DNA from: an uncultured Planctomycetales bacterium
Lineage (GTDB): Bacteria > Planctomycetota > Planctomycetia > Pirellulales > S012-138
Assembly: GCA_937982665.1 (NCBI GenBank)
Contig: CALJLD010000227.1
Coordinates: 1-36,408 of the forward strand
Reading direction: 5' to 3'
Length of the DNA: 36,408 bases
Made by a program: the position numbers and the translations under genes. Of the stretch, positions 17,072 through 25,891 are shown piece by piece; within the stretch, counting starts at the first letter, position 1, and each line of letters opens with the position of its first letter. The notes beneath the pieces are model-generated. The model saw nothing but the letters and a program-made list of their open reading frames with translations, ran no database searches and was not told the origin of the DNA.

Positions 17072-17668
17072 ATGCAACGCAATCGAATCGGTATCGCCCT
17101 GGCCCTGGGAATTGCCTTGGCAACGGCCGGGTGCGGAAGTTCCACTTCTCCCAGCACGCCCGAGGGCGCTTACGCGTCATTCAAGGCGGCCTTTGATGCA
17201 AAGGACTGGGACAACGTCTACGCTCGGCTGACGGAGGATTCGCTCAACGGCCTGGGCGGCATGATGATTCGCGTTACCAAAAGGGAAGTTGATATGTCCG
17301 GTGACGGAGCCCGGCAGGAGAGCTTTTATGCCGTGCTGACCGAACACGGTCTCAACCCGGATGACGTGACGTTTGAGCTGGTGATGGACCCGGCTGTCAT
17401 CAAGGAATCCGCGTTTGCAATTATGGAGCCGGTGGAAAACAAGTCCGCGCTCGTTGCGGATGTTGTGCGTTGGTTGATTGCGAATAATCCTGACGAAGCC
17501 GATCGCTATGCCGAAATGACGACCGGCGAGCTGACCAAAGTTACGGTCAACGAAGCAGGCGACGTGGCCACTTGTACGGTCTCACAAACTGATGACGAGG
17601 CAACGGCGGAAACCCAGATTGAAATGCACAAGGTCAATGGGGAGTGGTTCATTCACATGCCCATGTAG
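17072..17668 (+). CDS. Small lipoprotein with NTF2-like/DUF4878-like domain
   Basis: The product is 198 residues. The lipobox is LATAGC, with Cys about 22 residues in, so it is lipid-anchored. The mature part (TPEGAYASFKAAFDAKDWDN, then LTEDSLNG) and the closing KVNGEWFIHMPM match the plan of NTF2-like lipoproteins in which a cone-shaped domain begins with a helix and ends with a 'dG.Wki' strand. GGAAG precedes ATG 17072; an in-frame start 30 bases earlier is not needed. It is transcribed divergently from padR and converges on coaD with 47 bases between stops. Ligand and role unknown. Confidence 0.8.
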   Translation: MQRNRIGIALALGIALATAGCGSSTSPSTPEGAYASFKAAFDAKDWDNVYARLTEDSLNGLGGMMIRVTKREVDMSGDGARQESFYAVLTEHGLNPDDVTFELVMDPAVIKESAFAIMEPVENKSALVADVVRWLIANNPDEADRYAEMTTGELTKVTVNEAGDVATCTVSQTDDEATAETQIEMHKVNGEWFIHMPM

Positions 17669-17715
17669 CTTGTTGCAGCGCGGCTTTCGTTGCGGCTGTT
17701 CGCGCTTTCGCGTCC

Positions 17716-18237
17716 TCACGCTGAAGATCGCGCGGCGCTCATCTTTGCTCGCAGTGCATCAATCACCAGCGGCGGCAAGAACTTTTGCAGGGCCTCGTCA
17801 CTGGCCAGCGGCGCGATCTGTTTGATCAGAGAACTGGAGACGTGCGAGTAGGCGGTGTCCGCCATGAGAAACACTGTCTCGATGTCGGCATCCAGTTGGC
17901 GGTTCGCAAGCATCATCGTGAATTCGGCCTCGATGTCCGTCAGCGGACGAACACCGCGAAGCATAATCCGGGCGTCCAGCTCGCGAACGAACTTCACGGC
18001 CAGCCCGGTAAATGACGAGACCTCGACATTGGTGAGTCCCAAGTCCGCGACGACCTGCCGGATGAGACCAACGCGCTCTTCTGGCGAGAACATGGCTGAC
18101 TTCTCAACGTTGATGCCGACGCCGACGACCAGCTTGTCAAACAACTGGCTGCCGCGTTCGATCACGTTGAGGTGGCCGAGCGTGATCGGATCGAAAGAGC
18201 CGGTGTATACGGCCGTGTGAAATTGAGCTTCTGCCAT
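17716..18237 (-). CDS. coaD: Phosphopantetheine adenylyltransferase
   Basis: CoaD transfers AMP from ATP to 4'-phosphopantetheine, the fourth step of coenzyme A synthesis. The 173-residue protein shows the nucleotidyltransferase motif GSFDPITLGH (TxGH at 19-22), the family blocks FSPEERVGLI, ARIMLRGVRPLTDIEAEFTM and ANRQLDADIETVFLM, and the C-terminal HVSSSLIKQIA, which is the equivalent of the ISSSxVR motif. Length is typical. It lies 27 bases after a HEAT-repeat gene on the same strand and is probably translated from the same message. Confidence 0.96.
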   Translation of the reverse strand: MAEAQFHTAVYTGSFDPITLGHLNVIERGSQLFDKLVVGVGINVEKSAMFSPEERVGLIRQVVADLGLTNVEVSSFTGLAVKFVRELDARIMLRGVRPLTDIEAEFTMMLANRQLDADIETVFLMADTAYSHVSSSLIKQIAPLASDEALQKFLPPLVIDALRAKMSAARSSA

Positions 18238-18264
18238 GGCGGTCTCAAATTCCGGCGACGGGTA

Positions 18265-19320
18265 TCAGGGAGTTCTCTCGCGCAGCACGTTGAGCAGTTG
18301 CTTTGCCTGTTGGGCAACGGCCGCGGGCAAATCTTCCACCTCTTGCAACTTGTGAACAACCGGCGTCAGCGATGACAAGTCAACGTCCGCGTTCTTTTCG
18401 GCCAGGAGTTCGGCCGCTTTGATGCCGTTGAATTGGATCGTCCAGCGTTTGATGTCGCGGGCTTCCTCGATTTGTTCGACTTCCAAAGGCGCTGTCGTGT
18501 CGGGATCAATCATCTCCGTCAAAGTTTCCAGACAAGCGGCATTGCCCCAGCGAGCAAGGCCTGTGGCGGCGTTGAAGCGGGCGTCCGGGTAGAACTCGAG
18601 CGTCAACATTTCTTCCAGGCGTGCTTCCGCCTTTTCACCGCCCAAGACTCCCAAAGCAAACGCGGCTCTGGAGCGAATGGGTCCCAGGTCTTTGTCTGTG
18701 GCGCCCCCTTCGCGGGAGCGATCATTGAGGAAATCAAACAACTGGGTTTCCGGCAGTTGGCCTTTTGCGTTTTGCACGTTGTGGATCAACAACGCTATGG
18801 ATTCGATGGCCGCCTGACGCACATCCAAGCCGGCCGCTTCGGTTCCTGATTGCGGCGTCGCGGCTTCCATCAAGACGGGAAATCCGCCGGGAATGTCGAA
18901 CTCGCCCAGGCACTTGCAGAGAAAGACCCTCAGCTTGATCTCGGTATTGAGTTCCTCTTCATTACCTGTGGTGAGAGGATCTTGGATTTTTTGCCGCAGG
19001 AAAGCTCCCATGCGGGTGTTGAACTCTTCGTTACTGCGAAGCTCTTCGTTGCTGCGGAGTTCGTTGGCGATGCTTTCCGCTTCTTGCCAGGCGTTGGCCG
19101 CTCCGCGTTCGATGGCGGCGAGGCGTTCCAATGGATCGCTTCCCAGGCTGACCAGCGCAGTGACGCCTAAAACCACCATGACAACAATGAACACAATCAA
19201 GCCGGGGACGAAGAACAGCTTGAGAATCAGCCCCGGGTCAGGCGGCTCAACCGGTGGCAAAGCGTCCGTTGCGCGGATGGAGTCTTTTGCCTTGTCCTCC
19301 TGTTGATCAGGATCGGCCAC
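18265..19320 (-). CDS. Membrane-anchored HEAT-repeat protein
   Basis: The product is 351 residues from GTG 19320, chosen because GAGG lies five bases upstream; the frame continues 45 codons further without sense. A Pro-rich start is followed by one membrane helix at about 30-52 (LFFVPGLIVFIVVMVVLGV). The rest is helical with HEAT-type units: VRQAAIESIALLIHNV, PIRSRAAFALGVLGGEKAEA, PDARFNAATGLARWGNAACL. HEAT arrays bind other proteins. A six-residue tandem duplication (ELRSNE twice) occurs just after the membrane part. It lies directly upstream of coaD, but no functional link is evident. Confidence 0.82.
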   Translation of the reverse strand: MADPDQQEDKAKDSIRATDALPPVEPPDPGLILKLFFVPGLIVFIVVMVVLGVTALVSLGSDPLERLAAIERGAANAWQEAESIANELRSNEELRSNEEFNTRMGAFLRQKIQDPLTTGNEEELNTEIKLRVFLCKCLGEFDIPGGFPVLMEAATPQSGTEAAGLDVRQAAIESIALLIHNVQNAKGQLPETQLFDFLNDRSREGGATDKDLGPIRSRAAFALGVLGGEKAEARLEEMLTLEFYPDARFNAATGLARWGNAACLETLTEMIDPDTTAPLEVEQIEEARDIKRWTIQFNGIKAAELLAEKNADVDLSSLTPVVHKLQEVEDLPAAVAQQAKQLLNVLRERTP

Positions 19321-19527
19321 AACAACCTCAAAGAAATGGGAACCACACGTGAGACAGGCACCTGGCGCCGCCTGGACTTGGACTTCGACCACGAATGTGA
19401 AGATTTGAAAAAGCGCGCAGGCGCTGTAGTTTAGCGCTACCGAAACAAGCGTCAAGCGGCGGGCGTTGCACGGGTTGCAACATGGGAGAACGAAATCGAC
19501 ACCTAGCGGCTGATGCGACCATGCCTG

Positions 19528-19737
19528 TCAGTCGTCATCAACCTCCTCCACTCTGGCTTCCGTGATGTGCAAGACCGAGCTGATGGGTATCAGCATATTC
19601 CCATGGCCATTTCTTTGAATGATCCGCAGGAAGTATTGGTCAGCGGCTTCCAGTTTGCCCAGGATGGTGACGGACATCGTGCCCTGGAGTACCACGGCCA
19701 CTTCCTGGCCGATGAAGTCCTCACAGATTGCGTTCAT
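19528..19737 (-). CDS. 69-residue Sm-like (LSm/Hfq-fold) small protein
   Basis: The product is 69 residues with strand-rich sequence: EDFIGQEVAVVLQGTMSVTI, LGKLEAADQYFLRIIQ, GNMLIPISSVLHIT. This fits the Sm fold: an N-terminal helix, strands with 'V.L..G....G.L...D.yf', and a final hydrophobic strand in the place of the Hfq 'KHAISTI' motif. The acidic tail is EARVEEVDDD. The family assignment is by pattern only. A fair promoter lies about 30-60 bases upstream. If it is an Sm protein it may form a ring and bind RNA, but a PRC- or SH3-like barrel would look similar. Confidence 0.72.
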   Translation of the reverse strand: MNAICEDFIGQEVAVVLQGTMSVTILGKLEAADQYFLRIIQRNGHGNMLIPISSVLHITEARVEEVDDD

Positions 19738-19768
19738 TTTGAGTCATCCAAGGCTGTAGATTATTCGC

Positions 19769-19796
19769 ATTATGCCTATATAACCTATACTCACAA
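19769..19796 (-). promoter_or_regulatory. Candidate sigma70-like promoter of the Sm-like gene
   Basis: On the minus strand TTGTGA (complement of 19791-19796) and CATAAT (complement of 19769-19774) are separated by 16 bases. The surrounding DNA is AT-rich compared with the neighbourhood. Transcription would begin about 25 bases before ATG 19737. Confidence 0.4.
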
Positions 19797-19917
19797 CGGT
19801 TGATCTGCTGATCGTTTGGGGCTCGCAGGCTTTTTTGCCCAATGGCCAGCGGGGAGATATTAGTAGAGGAATGCTACCCTTAAGATACTTCGACCCGCGC
19901 CAACGTACCCGAGAAAC

Positions 19918-20460
19918 ATGAAGGCTGGAGTCAAATCGATGTCAAAATCTCTTTACAGTTGCCTGAGCTTGATTCTGATCACATTGGGCATTGCAACGTT
20001 TTGCCAGCCAGCGTTGGGGCAAGATGACGGCCTTTCCGCCAATGAGCTTTCGCAACTCTATGGGATGGGCGTGCACGCGTACTTTGGCGGCAAAGATGCC
20101 GAGGCCGACATGCTGCTGACCGCGGCGATTGATGGCGGCGGCAAAGACCCTCGCGCCTACTACTTCCGTGGACTGGCTCGGCTTCGCCAAGGCAACAAAG
20201 AGGCCGCGACGGCGGACTTTGCAGCCGGCGCTTACATGGAAGCCAACGCGGAATCCGGCGGCGTGAGCGTGAACCGCTCGCTGATGCGAATTCAAGGGAC
20301 CGCGAGGATTGAGATTGAGACGCTGCGCGTCGCAGCTCGGAAGGAAGCCGCGGAACGCAAGAAGCGCGAAATGGAAGAGCGCTACAATCGCATTCGGCAG
20401 AATGAAGATCGTGTGCTGGACCGTACGCGAGGGAATCAAGGCGGCGGCGGTAGCGAATAA
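19918..20460 (+). CDS. Secreted TPR-like protein with charged C-terminal helix
   Basis: The product is 180 residues. The signal peptide is LYSCLSLILITLGIATF, with cleavage near ALGQ. One and a half TPR-like units follow (YGMGVHAYFGGKDAEADMLL, PRAYYFRGLARLRQGNKEAA), then a long Arg/Glu/Lys helix (RKEAAERKKREMEERYNRI) and a Gly-rich end. ATG 19939 is an alternative start with GGAG eight bases before it. It is probably periplasmic and acts by protein contact. It converges on the MFS gene with 17 bases between stops. Confidence 0.82.
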   Translation: MKAGVKSMSKSLYSCLSLILITLGIATFCQPALGQDDGLSANELSQLYGMGVHAYFGGKDAEADMLLTAAIDGGGKDPRAYYFRGLARLRQGNKEAATADFAAGAYMEANAESGGVSVNRSLMRIQGTARIEIETLRVAARKEAAERKKREMEERYNRIRQNEDRVLDRTRGNQGGGGSE

Positions 20461-20477
20461 GAGTCTTGCAAAAACTC

Positions 20478-21923
20478 TCAGCGGCGCGGAGTTCGCGCGG
20501 GTTTGCGAAACAACAGCCGCATCCATCCGATTGCTCCAGGCTCGACAAGCCACAGCAGCAACAACACGCTCAGCGAACGTAAGATCCAGCCGAACAGAAA
20601 CAGGACTCGCTCGGCAGAGACGGTGCTGCTGAAGAGCTTGATGCTATCCCACTGCTGCAGCCCAACGAGCAAATAACCGCCGGCGATGGTGGATATTGCG
20701 TAGATCAGTCCGGAAACGGCAAAGTATGTGGCAATGTATGCGGACTTTGTTTGGCCGGGGCCCAACTTCAACATCAAGTTGGGCAGGCAGATATTGAGAC
20801 CTGCGAATGCGCTCCATGCCAGCCATGCGCCGCAAATCCACCATGGCTCTTCCGGCGAAGCGAGCAAATAGAACATCGGTCCGAACGCTACAATCAGCTG
20901 GCACAGCACAAGGCCAGGCTTGTTGCCGTTGCGATCGCTGAAGCGGCCAAGCCAACCGCTTGCGGTAAACTGCCCTGCCAGCATTGAGATCCGCATCGCG
21001 GCCAGCAGGGCAAGAGCGATTCCATAAGTCCTGTGTGCATAGCTCTGCGCCGATTGCGTTAGCCCATTGGCAAAGGCCACAAAACATCCGTATGCAAGCA
21101 ATCGTCTAAAGCGGAAGTCCGCGAAGGGCGCTGCCCAAAGACTAGTGCGAGTTGACGCCGACTTCTCGACGTGTGTTTTGTCATTGGCCTTGTCGTATTC
21201 GTTCTCGGAAGGCGTAGTCATGCTGCGCAGTGGCCGAATGCGAAAGAGCGGAATCAACGAAGCCAATAAGAAAGCGGCACCGCAAGATGTCGCAATGGCA
21301 TACGCCCAGCCAACGCCAGCATCGCTCCATGACGCGAAGTGTTGCTTCCAGGCATCAATGAACCAACCGGACAGTAGCAAAGTGGGGATCAGCGCCGCCA
21401 ACTGCCAACGATTTCGTCGAGCGAAGTACCGACCGCGGATTCGTCGCGGAATAACTTCGGCCATCCAAGCCCAAAAGCCCACCACGCCGACGTACTCAAA
21501 CAACTGATGCGCCGCCAGAACAACAATCAGAGTTGTCACGCCTGTCAGCGCGCTGGCTGGCCGGAACAAGGGCGCCGCAAGCAATGGCAAGCCCCAAGCG
21601 ATCAAGTAAGACAACAGCCACGCAATCAGGCAGGTTCGCCGGGCGGAGCCAAAACTACGAATCAACTGCGGCGAGAACATTCGCAGCAGGCCGGCGACGG
21701 CGGGAGCAGCAAGAATCCAGCCGATATCTCCGGCATTGGCTCCCATCTCGAAAGCGAGGTAATAGACGACCGCGCCGCTTGTCAGCCCATTCCCGGCTGA
21801 CCACAGCCCTCCATTGAGCAGAATCATTCGCATGGCGTGCCGCCGCGGTTGCTGACGGCACAAGCGCACGGAAAGCGATGAATCCGTGCTGTTGCGGTTC
21901 TGCCCCGGTTGTTTCTGCCCCAA
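20478..21923 (-). CDS. MFS transporter
   Basis: This protein of up to 481 residues has about 12 membrane helices. Its first helix reads LLNGGLWSAGNGLTSGAVVY, helices 2-3 carry GWILAAPAVAGLLRM, and the cytoplasmic loop after helix 4 has the MFS signature MAEVIPRRIRGRYFARRNRW. The second half includes LGRFSDRNGNKPGLVL. This is a prokaryotic MFS subgroup with unknown substrate. The start is uncertain: TTG 21923 follows a GGGGG run, and an ATG at 21833 (30 codons later) would remove only the cytoplasmic N-tail. The 280 bases up to the divergent RDD gene hold a hairpin (21975-21998) but no gene I can support. Confidence 0.88.
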   Translation of the reverse strand: MGQKQPGQNRNSTDSSLSVRLCRQQPRRHAMRMILLNGGLWSAGNGLTSGAVVYYLAFEMGANAGDIGWILAAPAVAGLLRMFSPQLIRSFGSARRTCLIAWLLSYLIAWGLPLLAAPLFRPASALTGVTTLIVVLAAHQLFEYVGVVGFWAWMAEVIPRRIRGRYFARRNRWQLAALIPTLLLSGWFIDAWKQHFASWSDAGVGWAYAIATSCGAAFLLASLIPLFRIRPLRSMTTPSENEYDKANDKTHVEKSASTRTSLWAAPFADFRFRRLLAYGCFVAFANGLTQSAQSYAHRTYGIALALLAAMRISMLAGQFTASGWLGRFSDRNGNKPGLVLCQLIVAFGPMFYLLASPEEPWWICGAWLAWSAFAGLNICLPNLMLKLGPGQTKSAYIATYFAVSGLIYAISTIAGGYLLVGLQQWDSIKLFSSTVSAERVLFLFGWILRSLSVLLLLWLVEPGAIGWMRLLFRKPARTPRR

Positions 21924-22210
21924 GATTTTGCCCCCGCGTTACTTGGTCATGTTGCTCACAATTAAAACGTCGGAGCGAGAGAGAAATGCCGCTCTCGCGT
22001 TCAATAATCTGGCGCCGTGGATGTCATGATGACCGCTCGATTCAGTCGTTGCGGCCCGTTGGCGTTTGCATGATAATCGATGTCACTTGAGCGTGCAGCC
22101 GAAACAACTTCGGCCAAACGCGATACGATGGCATTCAATCTCTGTTCATCCCAAGTTGAGTGCCGTTCCAAACACGATCATCCCCTTGAGACTTTGAATC
22201 GTCCGTGGCT

Positions 22211-23059
22211 ATGTCCAATTTGGGGCAGCAATTCGACACCGCGATTGACATTGTCACTCCGGAGAATATTGCCTTTCAGTATCGGCTGGCTGGGCCGTTT
22301 CAGCGCGCCCCGGCATATGTCATCGATACGATCATCCGCTCGACGGTGATTGTGATTTTGGGTTGCATCGGCGCGATCGCTGTCCAATCGGCCGCGCCGT
22401 TGCTGATCCTCCATTTTGGGATCGAGTGGTTTTATGGCGGTGTCTTTGAAGCCCTGTGGCATGGACAAACGCCAGGCAAACGTTTGTTCCGGTTGCGCGT
22501 GTTGACCATTCACGGTCAACCAATCAACGGCGTGCAGGCCGTGATGCGAAACATTCTTCGCGCGGCGGACATGATGCCGGCGTTTGACGCAGCGCGCGAT
22601 GTGCCGGTCTTTGGGCAGTTTGGCTATACCTTTCAGCTGGGCATCTTGAGCTGTCTGCTGACTCAGCGTTACCAACGGCTGGGCGATCTGGCGACCGGGA
22701 CGATGGTTGTGGTTGAAGAGCCGCAGCGTTTGTACGGTGTGGTGCAGATTGAAGAACCTGAGGCACATCGCCTGGCCGCGGAGTTGCCTGCCGGTTTCCA
22801 AGTCACGCGAGGTCAGGCTCGGGCGCTTTCCCAATATGTGCAAAGGCGACGTGGATTTCCGTGGCCACGCCGAGAAGAAATTTGCCGGCATTTGGGCGAA
22901 CCTCTGCGGCAAAAGTTCGGTCTGCGCGAAGGGATCAGCTATGACTTGCTGATTTGTGCGCTGTATTTGAAAGTCTTTGTCGAAGAACACCCGGATTATT
23001 TGACCAGCCAGCAACCGCCGATCTCCGCCCCGAATCTTCCCCCGGAATTTCGCCGCTGA
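22211..23059 (+). CDS. RDD-family membrane protein
   Basis: The product is 282 residues from ATG 22211 (an in-frame GTG lies six bases earlier). The RDD domain spans about 20-180: a first helix after LAGPFQRAPAYVIDTIIR, the hallmark GQTPGKRLFRLRVL, and the final helix followed by RYQRLGDLATGTMVV. A cytoplasmic tail of about 100 residues (QARALSQYVQRRRGFPWPRR) ends the protein. It is the first gene of a seven-gene same-strand cluster with the MoxR ATPase. RDD proteins have been linked to ion or small-molecule transport, but the substrate is unknown here. Confidence 0.92.
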   Translation: MSNLGQQFDTAIDIVTPENIAFQYRLAGPFQRAPAYVIDTIIRSTVIVILGCIGAIAVQSAAPLLILHFGIEWFYGGVFEALWHGQTPGKRLFRLRVLTIHGQPINGVQAVMRNILRAADMMPAFDAARDVPVFGQFGYTFQLGILSCLLTQRYQRLGDLATGTMVVVEEPQRLYGVVQIEEPEAHRLAAELPAGFQVTRGQARALSQYVQRRRGFPWPRREEICRHLGEPLRQKFGLREGISYDLLICALYLKVFVEEHPDYLTSQQPPISAPNLPPEFRR

Positions 23060-23130
23060 TCTTCCGGGACTCTAGAACACCGTGACGACGTCATTCCGAC
23101 CGCAAACCGCCCTGTTGTGATTGCCGACCG

Positions 23131-24174
23131 ATGAAAGTTGCCGATCTGCTTGCTGCACGAAGCCAGAACTGGGCCGAGCTGCAACACCTTTGCACGATCA
23201 TGGATCGCCGCAGCAAGAGCCGCATTCCGCCAGAAGCGATCAACCGCTTTGCGGCGTTGTATCGCTCCGCGTGTGCAGACCTGGCGTTGGCCGATGCGTA
23301 TCACTTGCCGCCTAATACGGTGGCGTACTTGCATCAATTGGTTGCCAGGGCGCACAGCCAACTCTATCGGTCGCGAGGAATTGATCTCGGGCAAGCAATC
23401 AAAGAGATCTTTGTGAACACACCGCAACGATTGTTTGCGGACAACGCGTTGCGGTTGGCGTTCCTGTTGTTCTTTGGCTTGTTCTTCCTGGCTTACTATC
23501 TGGCATTCTATATGCCGGAATTCGCGGACTCCGTGATCAACTTTGACGGATCAACCACCCAGACGGATTCGCTTCGCGAGATGTACAGTCACGGCTTCGA
23601 TGATGGTCGTGATTGGTGGCAGAGCTCTTCGATGGCGGGGTTCTATATTTCGCACAATGCTTCCATTGGCATTGTTTGTTTTGCCAGCGGATTGTTGTTC
23701 CTGGGTGTCGGCGGATTGCCAACGCTTTCCTTCAATGCCATTTTCCTGGGTGCGGTTTTTGGCTACATGGACACCACGCCGCAGGCGCAGAACTTCAGCG
23801 AGTTTACAACGGCCCATGGTCCATTTGAGTTGACGGCGATTGTGCTTTCCGCTGCTGCCGGAATGCGGTTGGGCTTTTCTTTGCTCAATACGGGCGAGTT
23901 GACGAGGATGGCCTCGCTGCGGAAATGCGGCCGCGAGACATCGCCAATGATTGCTGCGGCGGTGGTCTTGTTTATTGGCGCCGCAGTCATTGAAGGCTTC
24001 ATCTCGCCGTCGGCCCTTCCGTATGCCTTTAAAGCGGTTGTGGGCGCAGGTTCCAGCGCAATCCTGCTGTTCTATTTCATCTTTCTTGGCTGGCCATGGA
24101 ATGAAGCCAAGGCGAAACCAGCGCCGACGGAATTTCCCGCGGGAAGTTGGGAGTACGCAGTCAGCCGTAGCTGA
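23131..24174 (+). CDS. Stage II sporulation protein M-like (SpoIIM/DUF95) membrane protein
   Basis: The product is 347 residues. A cytoplasmic N-terminal part of about 100 residues (WAELQHLCTIMDRRSKSRIP, then SACADLALADAYHLPPNTVA) precedes about six membrane helices. The SpoIIM-type core is recognised by FYISHNASIGIVCFASGLLF and by TTAHGPFELTAIVLSAAAGM; the HGPFE motif is typical of the family. In non-sporulating bacteria this family regularly sits beside RDD and MoxR genes. The gene follows RDD after 71 bases. Precise function unknown. Confidence 0.92.
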   Translation: MKVADLLAARSQNWAELQHLCTIMDRRSKSRIPPEAINRFAALYRSACADLALADAYHLPPNTVAYLHQLVARAHSQLYRSRGIDLGQAIKEIFVNTPQRLFADNALRLAFLLFFGLFFLAYYLAFYMPEFADSVINFDGSTTQTDSLREMYSHGFDDGRDWWQSSSMAGFYISHNASIGIVCFASGLLFLGVGGLPTLSFNAIFLGAVFGYMDTTPQAQNFSEFTTAHGPFELTAIVLSAAAGMRLGFSLLNTGELTRMASLRKCGRETSPMIAAAVVLFIGAAVIEGFISPSALPYAFKAVVGAGSSAILLFYFIFLGWPWNEAKAKPAPTEFPAGSWEYAVSRS

Positions 24175-24234
24175 GGCTTTTCTGCCCATTCACATTTTCA
24201 GTAACGGCATACCGCCTGATTTGGAATCTCGTCC

Positions 24235-25071
24235 GTGCAACTTGATCAAACACGCATTCCGATTCGCGAACGCGGCTATTTGGAGCTGTTGGATCTGGCG
24301 TTGCATGTTGTTCGCCGGCACGGCTTGGCGTTGGCCGTGCTTTCGCTCTTGGGCGCAGCGCCGTTCTATTTCTTGAATTGGTGGTTGCTCAGCGATTTTT
24401 CGCCGCAAGACGTTTCTTCAGCTGACACGTTCACAGAGGATGTCTTTCAATACTACTTCTTGTTGGTGCCGCTGTTGGTGTGGGAGATTCCCATCGCTTC
24501 GGCGTTTGCCACGCGATACCTGGGCATGGTGATGTTCGAGGATCGGCCGAGACTGGGGCAGATCTTTGTTGAAGTCTTCAAGTCCTTGCCGCAGTTGATT
24601 TTGATCCAAGTTGTCTTGCGCGGCATTTTGACGCTGTTCTGCATCACGTGGGTTGTCTTGTTCTGGATTTGGCCTTACATGAACGAGATTATCCTGCTGG
24701 AGCGCAACCCGCTGTTTCGCGGCCGGCAAAATGCGGTATCGACATTCAGCCGTTGTAGCGGATTGCACGCTTATAGTTCCGGTGAGTTGCTTTCCCGCTG
24801 GATGATGAGCTTGTTGATTGGCATTCCCTGGGTGTTCTTGCTGTTTTTGGCGACATTGGTTGTTTCGGGTTCGTTCCTTGGAGTAATGAGTCTTGACGCT
24901 GTTACATGGGTGTTTGTGCTGCCGATAGCGATCTGGATGGTGATTGGCTACTTTAATGTAGTGCGGTTCCTGGGTTATTTGGACCTGCGTATCCGCCGGG
25001 AAGGCTGGGAAGTGGAACTGCGAATGAGAGCCGAAGGCAACCGTCTGCGTCAGGAAATGCAATTGGAGTAA
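24235..25071 (+). CDS. Multi-pass membrane protein of the MoxR/DUF4129 cluster
   Basis: The product is 278 residues from GTG 24235, with about six helices (for example ALAVLSLLGAAPFYFLNWWL, YYFLLVPLLVWEIPI, LSRWMMSLLIGIPWVFLLFL, LPIAIWMVIGYFNVVRF). The C-terminal cytoplasmic motif YLDLRIRREGWEVELRMRAE is characteristic of membrane proteins encoded next to DUF4129 genes. No catalytic signature is visible. It lies 60 bases after the SpoIIM-like gene and 22 bases before the DUF4129 gene, consistent with one operon. Confidence 0.85.
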   Translation: MQLDQTRIPIRERGYLELLDLALHVVRRHGLALAVLSLLGAAPFYFLNWWLLSDFSPQDVSSADTFTEDVFQYYFLLVPLLVWEIPIASAFATRYLGMVMFEDRPRLGQIFVEVFKSLPQLILIQVVLRGILTLFCITWVVLFWIWPYMNEIILLERNPLFRGRQNAVSTFSRCSGLHAYSSGELLSRWMMSLLIGIPWVFLLFLATLVVSGSFLGVMSLDAVTWVFVLPIAIWMVIGYFNVVRFLGYLDLRIRREGWEVELRMRAEGNRLRQEMQLE

Positions 25072-25093
25072 TCGAGGAGACAACGTTCGTTTG

Positions 25094-25891
25094 ATGACGC
25101 GCTTGAGCCGCAAAATATCGATCGCGATCGCATTTGGGCTGATCTTGTTGATCATGCCTTCGAGTGTTGCGCGCGCTCAGACAGACGATGCAGCTCAGCG
25201 CGCGGACGAACACGTTGAGAATGCCAGGGGGATCTTGGACGGAGGCTTTGTTGGATCAAATCATCCCTGGTATAGCAGCGAGGATGACGACGCGACGTTG
25301 ATTCCGATATCGGCCCCCAGAGCCCGATCCACCGGCGACCCCTGGTATCAGTTCATCCTCGACTTCATCGAGTGGATGTCGGAACCGCTGTTTTACGACG
25401 TCAACATGTGGATGATCTTGTTGACGGTGCTGATCCTCATTCCGTTGATCTGGTTCTTCGTCAAGTTGTATAAGAACCGCGGCAAGAACCTGGGAGGCGG
25501 AGCAGAGGCTGACTTTGACGAAGAGCGGACCGATGCGCAACGGATGGAAGCTCTGCCGTTTGAGATCAAGCCGGCGGATAACCTCTTGGATGTCGCTCGC
25601 AAGTTCGCCGAGACCGGCCGCTACGCCGACGCAATCATATATCTCTTCAGCCATCAATTGGTCGAGCTTGACCGCGCTCACGTCATCCGTTTGACCAAGG
25701 GCAAAACAAATCGGCAGTACTTGCGCGAGATCAACCTCAGAGAGCTGCGCTCGCTGATGGAGCAATCAACGGTGGCGTTTGAGGATGCCTTTTTTGGGCA
25801 CTACGAAATCAACAAAGCCCGCTTTGAACAATGCTGGCAACGGATTGATGAGTTCCGCGGTTTGGTTATGCGAGGGAGGGCGATGGCATGA
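25094..25891 (+). CDS. DUF4129-domain membrane protein
   Basis: The product is 265 residues from ATG 25094 (a TTG codon precedes it directly). It has a signal peptide (IAIAFGLILLIMPSSVARA), a periplasmic stretch of about 70 residues, a membrane helix (WMILLTVLILIPLIWFFVKL) and a cytoplasmic DUF4129 domain: DVARKFAETGRYADAIIYLF, LTKGKTNRQYLREI, and FEDAFFGHYEINKARFEQCW. DUF4129 is the module also found at the C-terminus of transglutaminase-like membrane proteins. The stop overlaps the next ATG by four bases, suggesting translational coupling. Confidence 0.92.
   Translation: MTRLSRKISIAIAFGLILLIMPSSVARAQTDDAAQRADEHVENARGILDGGFVGSNHPWYSSEDDDATLIPISAPRARSTGDPWYQFILDFIEWMSEPLFYDVNMWMILLTVLILIPLIWFFVKLYKNRGKNLGGGAEADFDEERTDAQRMEALPFEIKPADNLLDVARKFAETGRYADAIIYLFSHQLVELDRAHVIRLTKGKTNRQYLREINLRELRSLMEQSTVAFEDAFFGHYEINKARFEQCWQRIDEFRGLVMRGRAMA

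Noticed and set aside
19942..20553. Two overlapping minus-strand open frames of about 190-200 codons
   Set aside because: Both are antisense to the secreted TPR-like gene, which has a signal peptide and TPR pattern.
22178..23014. 278-codon minus-strand open frame
   Set aside because: Antisense shadow of the RDD gene.
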